The notes: a model not told the origin generated them from the letters alone. A stretch of DNA of 64,000 bases from Pyxicephalus adspersus (GCF_032062135.1 NC_092868.1:45573603-45637602); one strand, 5' to 3'; shown: positions 46,641-57,050, numbered from the stretch's first letter. Program-made: numbers and translations.

Positions 46641-47424
46641 TAGTTCAACTATTTTTTTTTATCTGTCTTGCATATGGAATCTGTCTTGCCAAAGCAGGAA
46701 AGGGACAAAAACTTTTTAGTCCCTTCCCAAAATCACTGGCGCTCATCCCAGCTAGCCATGTGTTTAACTAATCTGGCCAACCTGTTAGATTGGCTGCACT
46801 TAGGAAAACAACTAACAGCCTAACAATTTGTTAACGCTAAACAAAATTAGGTAATGTATTGTTTCTTTTTTTTTTTCAAACTAATACTGAATAAAAAATG
46901 TGTTCAGCCTACCTCCCTTTGGCAAAAATAAACTCCTGCCTCTCCTTAACCTAAGGGCTCATCCCCACAATGTGACCCCAGTGTTGTGAGGGTCTGTGGG
47001 TAAAGTGCTAATCCAAATCTGGAATTCCCCATTAATAAGGGAGACCCCAAACGTTTTTCTCCTGAGGACTGAATGTAGATGTACATAGTACCCCTTACAC
47101 ATTGCCTAAAATAGTTAATGCAGCCCTATGAATAGGGAGACAACACTCCTTTTTATAGAATTATAATGACCTTTTGGAAATTTAATCCACGTTCAAATGA
47201 AGAACGATCCAGCGGCGGTTGTCCCCAATGCAAGATATATCCTTACCCAAACATCCTTTCTTAATAGGATGATGTCATTGGCCCTGTGAAAATAAATGAT
47301 ACCACCTATTATGGTTATTGTTAAAGGAAATTGAAATTGAATTGAAATGAAACACATACCTGATTGGGTTGAGCTAATTGCTGGTAAAGGACCCAGCCAA
47401 CAGATATGTCCATACTGATATCAT

Positions 47425-47595
47425 TCATATGGGTAGGATCTGTCTAAAGTTGATGACAATTTCTCCATCTTCATTTACATCGATGGAAATCAGTGGGCGT
47501 CGATCGATGACTTCTGCAGGGGCAAGGAATGAGAACTCAATTTGCAGTTCTTCAGACCGTATATGAACTTTCCGCATACCTTCAATGCCAGAATC
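47425..47595 (-). CDS. RING gene, terminal coding exon
   Basis: 56 codons plus TGA, phase 0, after acceptor TTTTTTCCCCCAAG. Encodes the C-terminal domain with the HIRSEELQIEFSFLAPAEV core; alternating hydrophobic residues suggest beta strands. Confidence 0.75.
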   Translation of the reverse strand, partial: DSGIEGMRKVHIRSEELQIEFSFLAPAEVIDRRPLISIDVNEDGEIVINFRQILPI

Positions 47596-48293
47596 CTTGG
47601 GGGAAAAAATGAAAACCATGGTTAGATGAAAAATTCTTAAAGCAAATCAAAGTAAATAAATTATCAGCTGTCTTATAAAAGAGCCATAGGATGTATGTTA
47701 CATACCTCCTCGATAAGAGCAATAGCTTCCCTGCAGATAGGACAGCTTGGTCTTTCCTCTGCCCACTTCTGGAGACAGGCATGGTGGAAGATGTAGGAGC
47801 AGGCAAGTTGAATAAGCTTCTCCTGCACTTGATACTCTTCCAAGCAGATGCTGCAGCTTGGTGGAGTCCCAGTCTGATGGTCATTGGCCGGGGGTGTCTG
47901 GTCGCTCTGGGGTCCTGGATGGTGTTCAGAAACATTCCTGCAACCATTTGGAGAATGGCTTTGGCCCCTTAGTGAAGAGTCGGTGTTCAGGCGTCCTCTT
48001 CTTCTGTGTCTTTGTGGCAGCAGATGCTCTGATGTTTTGCCTTCAAGTGTAACTCTGGACCTGGTCCTATGAGCTACTGGAGAATATTGGCCTGCAATAA
48101 TAGATATGAATGGTTAGTATTTCTGAGTGGGAGATGCTTTCCTCCTAGCCAAACTTTATACTAGATGCAGCTTTTTCTATTATATTTGCCTTACCTGTTG
48201 GGCCTTCCTGCTCACGCGATGACATTTCACGGATGTTGGGCCGTGAGCGGCCTCTAACAATCCGCGTTGGCACCCAGGTGGTATCAGATGCTC
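47425..48293 (-). CDS. RING-finger protein, probable E3 ubiquitin ligase, three 3' coding exons (partial)
   Basis: Exons 48293-48195, 48091-47706 and 47595-47425 splice in frame with GT/AG borders and encode about 217 residues to a TGA stop. Upstream exons are not identified, so the N-terminus is missing. The first part is Ser/Arg-rich and probably disordered. A RING of H2 layout follows, from CSICLEEYQVQEK to SCPICREAI. The final exon encodes a compact hydrophobic/acidic segment (DSGIEGMRKV to NFRQILPI) that I do not recognise. The expected Cys-x-His of the RING is Cys-x-Tyr (CSYIFHHAC), while the other seven ligands are present. The open frame and good splice sites argue against a pseudogene. 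By family knowledge it would recruit an E2; substrate and location are unknown. Confidence 0.75.
47706..48091 (-). CDS. RING gene, RING-domain exon
   Basis: 386 nt, entering in phase 1 and leaving in phase 0, with acceptor TTATTGCAG and donor GTATGT. Carries the whole RING, preceded by about 75 polar residues (VAHRTRSRVT, QRHRRRGRLN). Confidence 0.78.
48195..48293 (-). CDS. RING gene, upstream coding exon
   Basis: 99 nt with acceptor CACCTACAG and donor GTAAGG. Encodes ASDTTWVPTRIVRGRSRPNI and then REMSSREQEGPT; joins the RING exon through a split Gly codon. Confidence 0.7.
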
Positions 48294-48904
48294 CTGTAGG
48301 TGATTCAACACAGCAAAAAACAAGTTGAAAGCTTCAATTCGCACAAAATCTCAGTGAAAATGCTTTGGAGATGCTTCTAGAGAGGCTCCTCAGCAAGTAA
48401 TGAAAAGCCAAAGCTTCAGTGTAGGTCCACCAACTGTAGGCTATGACATCACGGCTGACTGACCAATGGCCGGTCATACCAACTGACATTTTTGAAAAAT
48501 GGCAGTTATGTGCTATGGCCATAGAGCACCCTGTCTGCCCAATACCTTTCAATCCAGTGATCATGTAGCCAATCGTACGCTACGATATCCCAGCTGATAG
48601 GCCAATGGACTTCTCCAACAATTTATTTTTTTTTATTCACAAAGCTTTATTAAAGAATAAAACATTAATACCAAAATGATGGTCATTTGGTGTGTCCATG
48701 GAGACCAGCCTGTATGCAGAAGGCCTTACCATCCAGCAAGCACTTGTGTCCTCTTTTTAGCCAATAAAGGTCCTCAGTGGCTGAAAATGTTAGATTTCTA
48801 AATGAGTGGTAAAGCTTTGTGAATTATTTCTGTTTTTTAGAAGTGTGGCTTGATTTATTTTTTCAAGTCTAGAAGAGATTTGGCAGACATAAATGGCCTT
48901 TCTT

Positions 48905-49073
48905 ACTAAGAATCTCAAAGACTGGAGAGGATAGACAATCATGGGAGAACCTGGGTGATCCAGCAAACCTTTTATGGATTTTTTTAATGATTGAAAACAT
49001 TTGTTAAATAATAGGAAATGATTTTTAGAAATCCATTCCAGGTTTGCTGGAACACCCAGGTTCTTCCATGATA
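48905..49073. mobile_element. Foldback MITE, family A, copy 3 (interrupted)
   Basis: CAAAGACTGGAGAGGATAGA, CATGGGAGAACCTGGGTGAT and CCAGCAAACC on the left pair with GGTTTGCTGGAACACCCAGG TTCTTCCATGATA on the right. The arm stops at a TA where a second element is inserted; a degraded remainder (TTTATTACATAAGACCCA) follows it at 49801-49830. Confidence 0.75.
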
Positions 49074-49074
49074 C

Positions 49075-49798
49075 CGTGTTTCCCCAAAAATAAGACACCC
49101 CCCGAAAGTAAGCCCTAGCAGGATTTTTGGCTGTTTTCGAGCAAGGTTGAAATATAAGCCCTCCCCCGAAAGTAAGCCCTATTGGCTTCTTCGGAGGGTG
49201 TGGTCATGTGGTACACGGAGGGATACCAATAGGAAGGAGGGCGCAGAGAGAGAGCAGGAGATTTCAAAAGCACTGGAGCAAGGGGTAAAGAAATCGCAGG
49301 GTTAATAACCTAGAGTACTCTGGTGTGACACTAGCACTAAGAGGTTGGTGGATTCTCTTTTCAAAAGGTCCTTGCTGGTATTTTATTCATTAGCAGCAAT
49401 GCATATTTATTAATTGATTTTTTTTTTTTTTTGCTTTTACTCAGATTTAACATGTAACTCTATGAGTCACATGTTAATTGTCAGCACATTTTCTTGTTAT
49501 GTTGCACTTGTTTGCTTATGAAGCTGTGTTTTTTTTTCATTACTCATTTATGTCAATTCTTATTCATGACTTCTTGTATATAACAGAAGAAATCTGTGAT
49601 TTTGACAGGTCACAGGTAACACAGAGGTATCTTTCTATAGTAATATTGGTTACAGGTTTTGGTAAATACAGATTTTTGCACATGAATAAATATAGATTTT
49701 TTGTGAGAAAAATAAGACATCCCCTGAAAATAAGCCCTAATGAGATTTTCAGAGGTAAAATAAATATAAGACACTGTCTTATTTTCGGGGAAACACGG
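49075..49798. mobile_element. 724 bp element with TIR CCGTGTTTCCCC and TA target duplication
   Basis: Left end CCGTGTTTCCCCAAAAATAA and right end TTATTTTCGGGGAAACACGG are inverted repeats flanked by TA on both sides (49073-49074, 49799-49800). Subterminal motifs AAATAAGACA and AGTAAGCCCT / AATAAGCCCTAAT are repeated. No transposase is present, so it is a non-autonomous DNA transposon. The TA duplication fits the Tc1/mariner superfamily; the family is not assigned. Confidence 0.8.
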
Positions 49799-49974
49799 TA
49801 GTTTAGCTTTATTACATAAGACCCAAACACTCATAGAGCAATGTGACAGTGTGTGCAATCTGCATATTAAATCCCACTGAGCTCCTTAAAAATATCCTGC
49901 ACCTGTATTTTTTTTTTAATAAGCATCCTTTCCTCCATGTGTTAGCTTTGTAAATTGAGCCAATAGTACTGAAT

Positions 49975-50100
49975 AGTGTTGGTCGAATAGAGCAAAATTA
50001 TTCGGGTGGTCGAATGTCAAAGTCGAACACCATTAAAGTCAATGGGAGGAATAATTTGGGTTTTTTTCAGCACTGTGTAGAGCTTCTACAGCCTCCAAAC
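49975..50100. repeat. Repeat with GTGTTGGTCGAATAG start
   Basis: TAGTGTTGGTCGAATAGAGC, ATTCGGGTGGTCGAATG and AAGTCAATGGGAGG resemble the terminus of a common amphibian MITE. Only one end is recognised. Confidence 0.45.
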
Positions 50101-50104
50101 AGAT

Positions 50105-50203
50105 GTAAAAAGATACATTATAAAAGGATACATAAAAGATACATTGTAAAAAGATACATTGTAAAAGGATACATAAAAAGATACATTATAAAAAGATACA
50201 TAA
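50105..50203. repeat. Short minisatellite, AAAAGATACATTAT(A/G) unit
   Basis: About six imperfect units of (A)AAAGATACATTATAAA / AGGATACATAA in tandem. Confidence 0.85.
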
Positions 50204-50275
50204 CACTATTACATACCCCTGTACTTCACATGAATATCAAAGAGCACCTGTCACATCAATATTAGGCTAAAGCTA

Positions 50276-50705
50276 GGTACACACTTCCAATAATTATTGC
50301 TAGAAAACGAACGATTACGACCGATCAACGATTATGCACGATTATACTTGAACAATCATATTGTGCACAATTCTGTACATGCTGTAACGATACGATCGTT
50401 CAAATAAAATCCACCAACAGTGTCCACACGCTAGATACAATCGTTTGAACGATGCAGGGAGGGACATGTAAAGGAGAAAGTGTACTGCAGAAACATCCAC
50501 GATCACTCAACGACCCTACACACGATAGATAGTGGAAGATCGTCGGCCCATCAGATCCACCGTGGCGGTCGTTTATTTCCAACGACAATCCTCGTTCGTC
50601 GGTGTCTTTGATACCTTTTTTTTTTTGACCAATCGGTTGTTCATCGGTCGTTCAACGGTCGTTTCTAACGATAATTATTGGACGTGTGTATGCAGGTTTA
50701 GTCTA
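50276..50705. mobile_element. Foldback MITE family C, copy 3
   Basis: AAAGCTAGGTACACACTTCC and ACGTGTGTATGCAGGTTTA are terminal inverted repeats. Subterminal AATAATTATTGCTAGAAACG-like and CGTTTCTAACGATAATTATT arms also pair. Internal ACGATCGTT motifs recur. Non-coding. Confidence 0.8.
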
Positions 50706-51499
50706 CACGGACTGTTTCCCCAGCGTTTAACCTGAGGCTTTTTAAAGCCCATGTTTTAAGTCCCTATGCATTCCCATGGGCTAATCTACACCAGGATGTT
50801 TCCTACAGGCACGTTTTTGAGCGTCATCCTAAATGTTGCTTGCAACATTTAAAAAATTAAAACGCTGGATAAACGCTGGAAAACGCTTCTATTGAACTCA
50901 ATGGAGGCTTTTTCAAGCGTTTTTAAGCTTTTATGAAAGCTTCCATTGAAAACAATGGGGGCTTTTATAAACATATTTATCAGGACTTTGGAATCTGGAA
51001 GCCCCTTTAATAAGGAGACTCCCAGATCTCCACCACCCCACCCTGGGGAATGAGTACAGGGGTACATAAAACCCCTTACTCATTCCCTGAAAGGGTTAAA
51101 ATATAAGTAAAAAATAGGACAAGGTTTTAATGTTAAATTATTTTATTAATGTGTGTGTGTTTGTTTAATTTAACTTTTTTTTTTTTTTTTACAGGTTATC
51201 CCAATGACAGAAGGATTTCCAGGGTTGCAATGAACACAGTCCTGGAAATTCTCCTGACAGTGAGGGATCGCAGGGCACTAGAGGTTAAATGAGGACAAGC
51301 CTCTCCATTCACCCCTAGTGCTCTGGCTGAGGTTTTACATTTCTCAGCCATTCAGCACTAGATATGAATGGGGAGACTTGTGCCCATTCATCCCTAGTGC
51401 TCTGTGATTGGCTGAGAAATAGGAAATCCTGATGACAGCTCAAACATTATCAGGATTTCCCTTTCCTCAGCCAATCAGGGAGCAGAGAAGTCAGCAGAA

Positions 51500-51645
51500 C
51501 TTTACTAAGCTGACAGCTCTGCTCCCCTGATCACTCCCGCAGCCCTAGAGGAGCTGTGACATGTGTTCTGTATGTGTAATACATGTAACAGCTCCTCTAG
51601 GGCTGCGGGAGTAATCAGGGGAGCAGAGGTGTCAGCATAGTAAAG
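51500..51645. repeat. Long near-perfect inverted repeat (2 x 65 bp)
   Basis: Arms 51500-51564 and 51581-51645 are complementary at about 61 of 65 positions around a 16 nt loop. The outer part reads CTTTACTAAGCTGACAGCTC and the middle CCGCAGCCCTAGAGGAGCTG. It would form a strong hairpin as DNA or RNA and probably belongs to a larger MITE (51190-51660). Confidence 0.9.
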
Positions 51646-51714
51646 CTCAGCTATCTCCATATCTCCATTCAACCTCTATTGCCCCTGTATTGCTTGCGGT
51701 TACAGCTAATTGAA

Positions 51715-52954
51715 GGCACCTGCTTTCAGTTGCTGTTTGTTTGTGGGCCTTTCTGTCCGAAGTTTAGTCTTCAACAAGTGAAATGCATGCTCAATTGGGT
51801 TCAGGTCAGGTGACTGACTTGGCCATTCAAGAATATTCCACTTCTTTGCTTTAATAAGCTCCTGGGTTGCTTTGGCTGTATATTTTGGGTCATTGTCCAT
51901 CTGTATTATGAAACGCCTTCCAATCAATGTGACTGCATTTAGCTGGATTTGAGCAGACAATATGTCTCTGAACACCTCAGAATTCATTCCGCTGCTTCTG
52001 TCCTGTGTCACATCATGGATAAACACTAGTATCCCAGTGCCATGGCAGCCATGCACGCCCAAGCCAATCACACTGCCTCCGCCATGTTTTACAGGTTATG
52101 TGGTATGCTTTGGATCATTTTTTCTTGCCATCATTCTGGTAAAGGTTGATCTTGGTTTCATCTGTCTAAAGAATATTTTTCCAGAACTGTGCTGGCTTTT
52201 TTAGATGTTGTTTAGCAAAGTCCAATCTAGCCTTTCTATTCTTAGGGCTTATGAGTGGCTTGCACCTTGCAGTGCACCCTCTGTATTTACTTTCATGCAG
52301 TCTTCTCTTTATGGTAGACTTGGATATCGATACGCCTACTTCCTGGAGAGTGTTGTTCACTTGGTTGGCTGTTGTGAAGGGGTTTCTCTTCACCATGGAA
52401 ATGATTCTGTGATCATCCACCACTGTTGTATTCCGTGGACGTCCAGGTCTTTTGGCTGAGATCACCAGTGCTTTGTTTCTTTCTTATGATGTACCAAACT
52501 CTAGATTTTGCCACTCCTAATGTTGTAGCTATTTCTCAGATTGTTATTTTTTCTGTTTTTGCAGCTTAAAGATGTCTTGTTTCACCTGCATGGAGAGCTC
52601 CTTTGACCGCATGTTTCACATACAAGCATCCACCCTCCCCCCTCAAATCAACTCCAGGCCTTTTATCTGCTTATTTGACAATGACATAATGGAGGAATTG
52701 CCCGCACCAGCCCATGAAATAGCCTTTGTGTCAATTGTCCAATTACTTTTGAGCCCCTGAAATTAAGTGATTGTGTAAAAAAAAAAGGCTTTAGTTCCTC
52801 ACATTTTTATGCTATCTTTTTGTTCAACCCACTGAATTAAAGCTGAAAGTCTGCAGTTCAACTGCATCTGAGTTGTTTCATTTAAAATTAATTGTGGTAC
52901 AGAACAAAAATTAGAAAAAAGTTGTCTCTGTCCAAATATTTATGGACCTAACTG
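51715..52954 (-). pseudogene. Tc1-like transposase relic, 3' truncated
   Basis: Minus strand. Starts at a terminal repeat, CAGTTAGGTCCATAAATATT, at 52954 next to TA. The transposase shows a GRPR DNA-binding motif (RPGRPRNTTVV, near 52440), TANQVNNTLQEVGVSISKST, a first catalytic Asp in TDETK directly after an in-frame stop (WKNIL-stop), a second in MDNDPKYTAKAT, and the Glu region SPDLNPIEHAFHLLK. Frameshifts occur around 52080-52130. The end after KTKLRTERPTNKQQLK and the second terminal repeat are missing, so it is inactive. Copies of this DD34E family are common in amphibians and fishes. Confidence 0.88.
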
Positions 52955-52959
52955 TATAT

Positions 52960-54138
52960 GTGTGTACCACTCTGCAAAGTCATATGTGAACGAATGTTGT
53001 CAAATTTATTTTATTATATCTTGTGATTTTGTTTATTATCAGAACAAAATCCTACTGTCTTCCATGTTACCCTCTTGAAAAAAGACTGTACTAGTAAGAT
53101 ATAAGGACTGTATGTTCGTGGCAGAGATATGTATATATATTTGGGTTATGTCTGTAGAATTGTTTTTAAATAACCTATTGTATTTGTTAATAAAGTGTAT
53201 AGGTTTATGAATGGCTGTAAGTTTGATACCCTAAAAACCTTTTATGTTAAAAAATTATTTTATGAATAAGTTTGGGATGTGGTTCAAACTTACGAGTCCA
53301 ATATTACATATTCCTGAATGGTGGGATTTATGTTTATACACAGGAAACATTTGTAACCTTTTCCTTTTCTATTTATTGAAAAAAATGATCTATTTATGAC
53401 CCCACCACCAACCTGAAATTTTTATGTTCCCCCCATTGAAACCTTAACCTGAGGGGTACCTTAAAGCTTGAATAACAGTTGGAGGAAAACTATTTCTTCA
53501 GGCCTTTGATAGCTTTTCATGAGGCTACCTTTTTCGGGCCCTCACTCATATTGGATTAGGCCCATTTTCCTCCAAGGAAACATTGAAAAATGAGTCAGAA
53601 CTTGTCAACACAACCTGAATACCTGTAGACATGACATGTCCATTTTTCTAACCTGTATGCTACAGCCGATCACATCTTTGACCATTATCCACTCACAAAA
53701 GTCAAAAGCAAATACCATGCATGTACACATTTCTCACGACATGCCAGAAGCCACCTATTGAGGAATATCGCCCTGGCACGGTGAACTGCACATTAAGTAA
53801 TTTGTTATGCTACAAATACTTTACCTGTTCGCTTGGCTGGAAGCGAGCTAAAAAGTGATAATTCTCATTCTCTATCTATATTTTATGTGAAATCTCATAA
53901 AGTAACTCATATTATTGTGAATTATCATAGGGCTGGGGGGAAGAAATCTTGTGAACAAATATTTGGCTAAAATGGGTGGTATTGTATAAAAAATCCCCAT
54001 GATGAAAAGACTTCCAACTGGCAATAAAGGCTGGAAAGCCAGAAAAGATATTCCAATTAGTTTGCTTCCATCTTAAAATCCTCCATCTCACTTGTTTTAA
54101 CAGCGCACCACTAGATTACTTTATTCAATGTAGCTATA
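52960..54138. other. Intergenic, no gene recognised
   Basis: AT-rich. One weak candidate micro-exon of the RING gene (minus strand, 53847-53825, TTTTTAG acceptor and GTAAAG donor) would fit the reading frame, reading SLPAKRT, but support is thin. Otherwise nothing is recognised. Confidence 0.4.
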
Positions 54139-54140
54139 TA

Positions 54141-54865
54141 CAGTACATTCACTGACCACTTTATTAGGTACACCTGTATAGCAGCATGTTAACACAAATA
54201 TCTAATTGACAATCACATGGCAGAAACCTAATACATTTAGGCATGTAGACATTGTCACGAAGGCCTGCAGAAGTTCAAATAGAGCATCAGAATGTAGAGG
54301 AAAGGTGGCTCTGGTGCCATGGTTGTTGCCAGAAGGACTGGTCTGAGTATTTAGGAAATGAAGAGTTTTTTAATGCTTAACCATTGCTGGCGTTAACAGA
54401 GATTGATCTAAAAAAATAGAAAAAACAGTGAGTGTCAGTTCCTTGGCCCAAAATTCCTTGTTGATGCCAGAGATCAGAATGGCCAGACTGGTTTGAGTTG
54501 ATAGAAAGACAATAGTAACTCAAACTGCTCGTTACAACCAAAGTATCCAGAATCTGTTATCACAACAACTAAAACCTTGAAGCAGGTGGGCTACAGCAGC
54601 AGGAGGCCACACTGGGCGCACTACCGTTAGCTAACAACAGGAACCTAAGGCTACCACTTGCACAGGCTTACCTAAAATGGAGTAAAGAATATTGGAAGAA
54701 TGTCTTGTCTGATGAGTCTGTAACATCCACAAAGTTGGATCAGAATTTGAAATCAACAACATGAAAGCATGAAAGCCTAGTATATTATTGTTGCTGATGT
54801 ACATCACTTTATGACCACAATGTACCCATCTTCTCATGGCCGCTTCCAAAAGGATAACACACTAG
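54141..54865 (+). pseudogene. Tc1-like transposon relic, second family, 3' truncated
   Basis: Starts CAGTACATTCACTGACCACT TTATTAGG directly after TATA, a Tc1-type terminus. Degenerate transposase follows on the plus strand, with recognisable DNA blocks GGACTGGTCTGAGTATTTAG, AATGGCCAGACTGGTTTGAG, GATGAGTCTG and CATCTTCTCATGGCCGCTTC. Many deletions and stops. The 3' end is lost at about 54865, where another repeat begins. Confidence 0.75.
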
Positions 54866-55110
54866 GGATGATCAAGAATGTCTCTGGCATTCTCGCAAAA
54901 ATTTCCTCAAACTTCCAGTGGGTCCGCGCAATTTCAGCAAACCGATTTCGCGAAACCATCGAAAGAGGAAGTTAAAACAGGAGGATTCCCAGAGCTGCAT
55001 TCAGCCCTGGAAATCTCCCTGTTTGTGATCACCAGGGCACTAGCGGTAATTAACCTCCAGTGCTTGGGGATCCCAGAGGATTTCCAGGCTCCTCCTGTTC
55101 CCTTTTCTTT
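54866..55110. repeat. Unassigned interspersed repeat
   Basis: Begins ACTAGGGATGATCAAGAATG and contains TTCGCGAAACC. An inner block GGAGGATTCCCAGAGCTGCA ... GGGCACTAGCGGTAATTAAC resembles the region at 51200-51300. Probably a MITE related to that zone. Confidence 0.45.
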
Positions 55111-56112
55111 TAGTTCACCTTTACCAGATCACCTACGTTCTCCATTTATCAATACTCTGTAGTATCAGACATGTTTGAAAATGAGGGTCAGTGGTTGACA
55201 TTTCTTCTTCTACATCATGATATGTTAATATATCAAGAACATTTGTATGTTGTATGTGACGTCCCAGAACCAGCAGCCATAAGTGATTTCTTATGTCAGC
55301 ACAGAAGTAATTGTATGTTTGAACACTTATGCAAAGAAAGATTTTTATATACAAATATAAAAAAAAAAAAAAAAAAAAAAAAACTTTTAGTAATTGTCGA
55401 GAGCAACAAACAAAATTGTTTTAAATGCTTTATTAGGAACTTATGCAAAAACATTTTTTTACTGAAATTTATAATAAATTATGAAATAACTATACACATC
55501 AAAAAGTAAATTCATCTTCATCTCTCAAGATTTTAACTTCATACTCATCTGTTTGTCTTTTTTAACTCCCTTTAACTTTGGTTAATATTGAAGTTGATGA
55601 TGTCTCTTCTATGACATGTCTATACTGCAAAGAAAAAAAAAAAGTTTTTACAGTCAAATAAACATTCCACAGATGAGGTGTCAAGGCACACATGACTAAG
55701 CAATGAGGTTTGGAAGAAAAATCTGATCTGTAAACAGAATTAAATTGCCAAAAAAGAGAATTAAAGAGAATGATTTTTACATAATAAGGAAAAAGAAAAA
55801 TTAAAAAAAAATATAGAAAGCGTGTAAACACAAAAATACATTTTCAAAAAGTGATATCACCAACACTGATTTTGGTTCAGATCTCAAAAGTTTCAAGGGA
55901 ATTACACCTTCATCACGTTTATGTTCAACATGTTCAGGTGAAATTTAGCATGTTTACATGGGCCTGGTCACTAGAGCACTCCCAATGGGGCCACTTAAGA
56001 GTATTTGACCCAAAACCCCATGCACGGTAAAGCACATTTAAGATCCAGCCTTACGTGCTCACCCCCACATTACACCCCAAAAGCCTTTTTGCCCCCACCC
56101 AGATCAAAGCCT
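55111..56112. other. Intergenic, no gene recognised
   Basis: AT-rich, with an A25 tract at 55359-55383. ORFs across this tract are poly-Lys artefacts. Confidence 0.5.
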
Positions 56113-56260
56113 ACTAGATTGTAAGCTCTTCGGGGCAGGGTCCTCTCCTCCTGCGTCACCATCTGTATTTGTTTGTCATTTGCAACCCCTATTTAATGTA
56201 TAGCGCTGCATAATATGTTGGCACCATATAAATCCTGTTTATTAATAATAATAATAAAAT
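56113..56260 (+). repeat. L2-tailed repeat, plus copy with TAA tail
   Basis: AGATTGTAAGCTCTTCGGGG CAGGGTCC, GTCATTTGCAACCCC, ATAGCGCTGCATAATATGTT and a terminal (AAT)n. The most complete 3' tail in the window. Confidence 0.85.
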
Positions 56261-56329
56261 CCTAGGTGCTCTTCTGAACGATCACGCCCCTTTGCACTCT
56301 TGAACCACCTAAACAACCCAATGTCCTCT

Positions 56330-56800
56330 CCAGATCCCACCCCCGGGTACATCCTTGCACCTCAATGAGCTCTGCTGCCCCCTCCCCTTTTTTCCCCAAG
56401 CCCCCCCCCCCCATGGTCTCTAGTACCCCCTTTTCACACACATCCTTGCACTCTTGTCCCCCAAAATCCCACCCCTATTTGTTCTCTTGCACCCCAAGGC
56501 ACTCTTCTGCTCCTCCAGATGCTCTTTTATGCCTCCAGATCCCCCCCCCCCCCCACCCCAAAGAGCTCTCCTGCTCCCCCAATATCACACCCCTCTTGTG
56601 CACTCTTGCACCTCCAGATTCCACCCCATGCATTCTTCAAATCACTTCCACCCATATCCCAACGCTTCATGTGCTCTTCCATACCCCTCATGCGCTCCCT
56701 TGCAACCCGTCCAGATCCCCCCACCAGGTGCCCTCCTTTACACTCACCCCCCTCCCCCAGGTGCTCTCCCCTACCCCTAGAACACCCCCGGTTTGCGCCT
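56330..56800. repeat. C-rich low-complexity tract
   Basis: Strongly C-biased plus strand with runs of 10-14 C (56399-56412, 56539-56553) and a loosely repeated motif TGCTCTC(T/C)TGCACCCC. It yields a 187-codon Pro-rich ORF that is not credible as a gene. Confidence 0.8.
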
Positions 56801-56889
56801 CCCATATAACCTGCAATACGTCAGTCACCGACAGGCGGAGCACAGCCCAGGGATCCCCATTCTCTGTACGTCTCGCGTCATGTAATAAT

Positions 56890-57050
56890 CCCCGCCCATC
56901 CCGTAAACCACGCCCCCCGCATTCCTAGCCTCATACTTTTCTGACAGCACTTCCGGGTGTGTACACTTCATTGGAATGATTTTTTCCGGGTGAGGAGGGC
57001 AGAGGGGCAGTGATGGTGTCTGAGCTGTGCCTGGTATCACTATAGAAGGT
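56890..57050 (+). promoter_or_regulatory. ap5b1: Putative AP5B1 promoter and 5' UTR exon
   Basis: A GC-box-like CCACGCCCCCCGC, then an ETS-type CACTTCCGGGTGTG, CATTGG and TTTTTCCGGGTGAGG lie within 100 bp, TATA-less. A possible donor follows at 57048 (GAAG before GTCTGT), and a stronger one at 57379 (GATAG before GTAAAT). It is 2.6 kb upstream of the coding start, so assignment to AP5B1 is inference. Confidence 0.4.

Larger units (their letters stand above)
44706..47424. other. Intergenic between CDC42 promoter side and the RING gene 3' end
   Basis: No gene recognised apart from MITE copy 2 at 45206-45510. It holds an inverted repeat at 46097-46172 (AATCAACTGGCCA / TGGCCAGTTGATT) and a degenerate TTTATCCTAA-type repeat zone at 46380-46640. 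The RING gene 3' UTR, of unknown length, lies at its right edge. Confidence 0.55.

Noticed and set aside
56365..56928. 187-codon Pro/Ser-rich ORF on the plus strand
   Set aside because: It arises from a C-rich low-complexity tract, overlapping equally long ORFs exist in other frames, and it runs into the AP5B1 promoter region. No domain, splice logic or conservation is visible.
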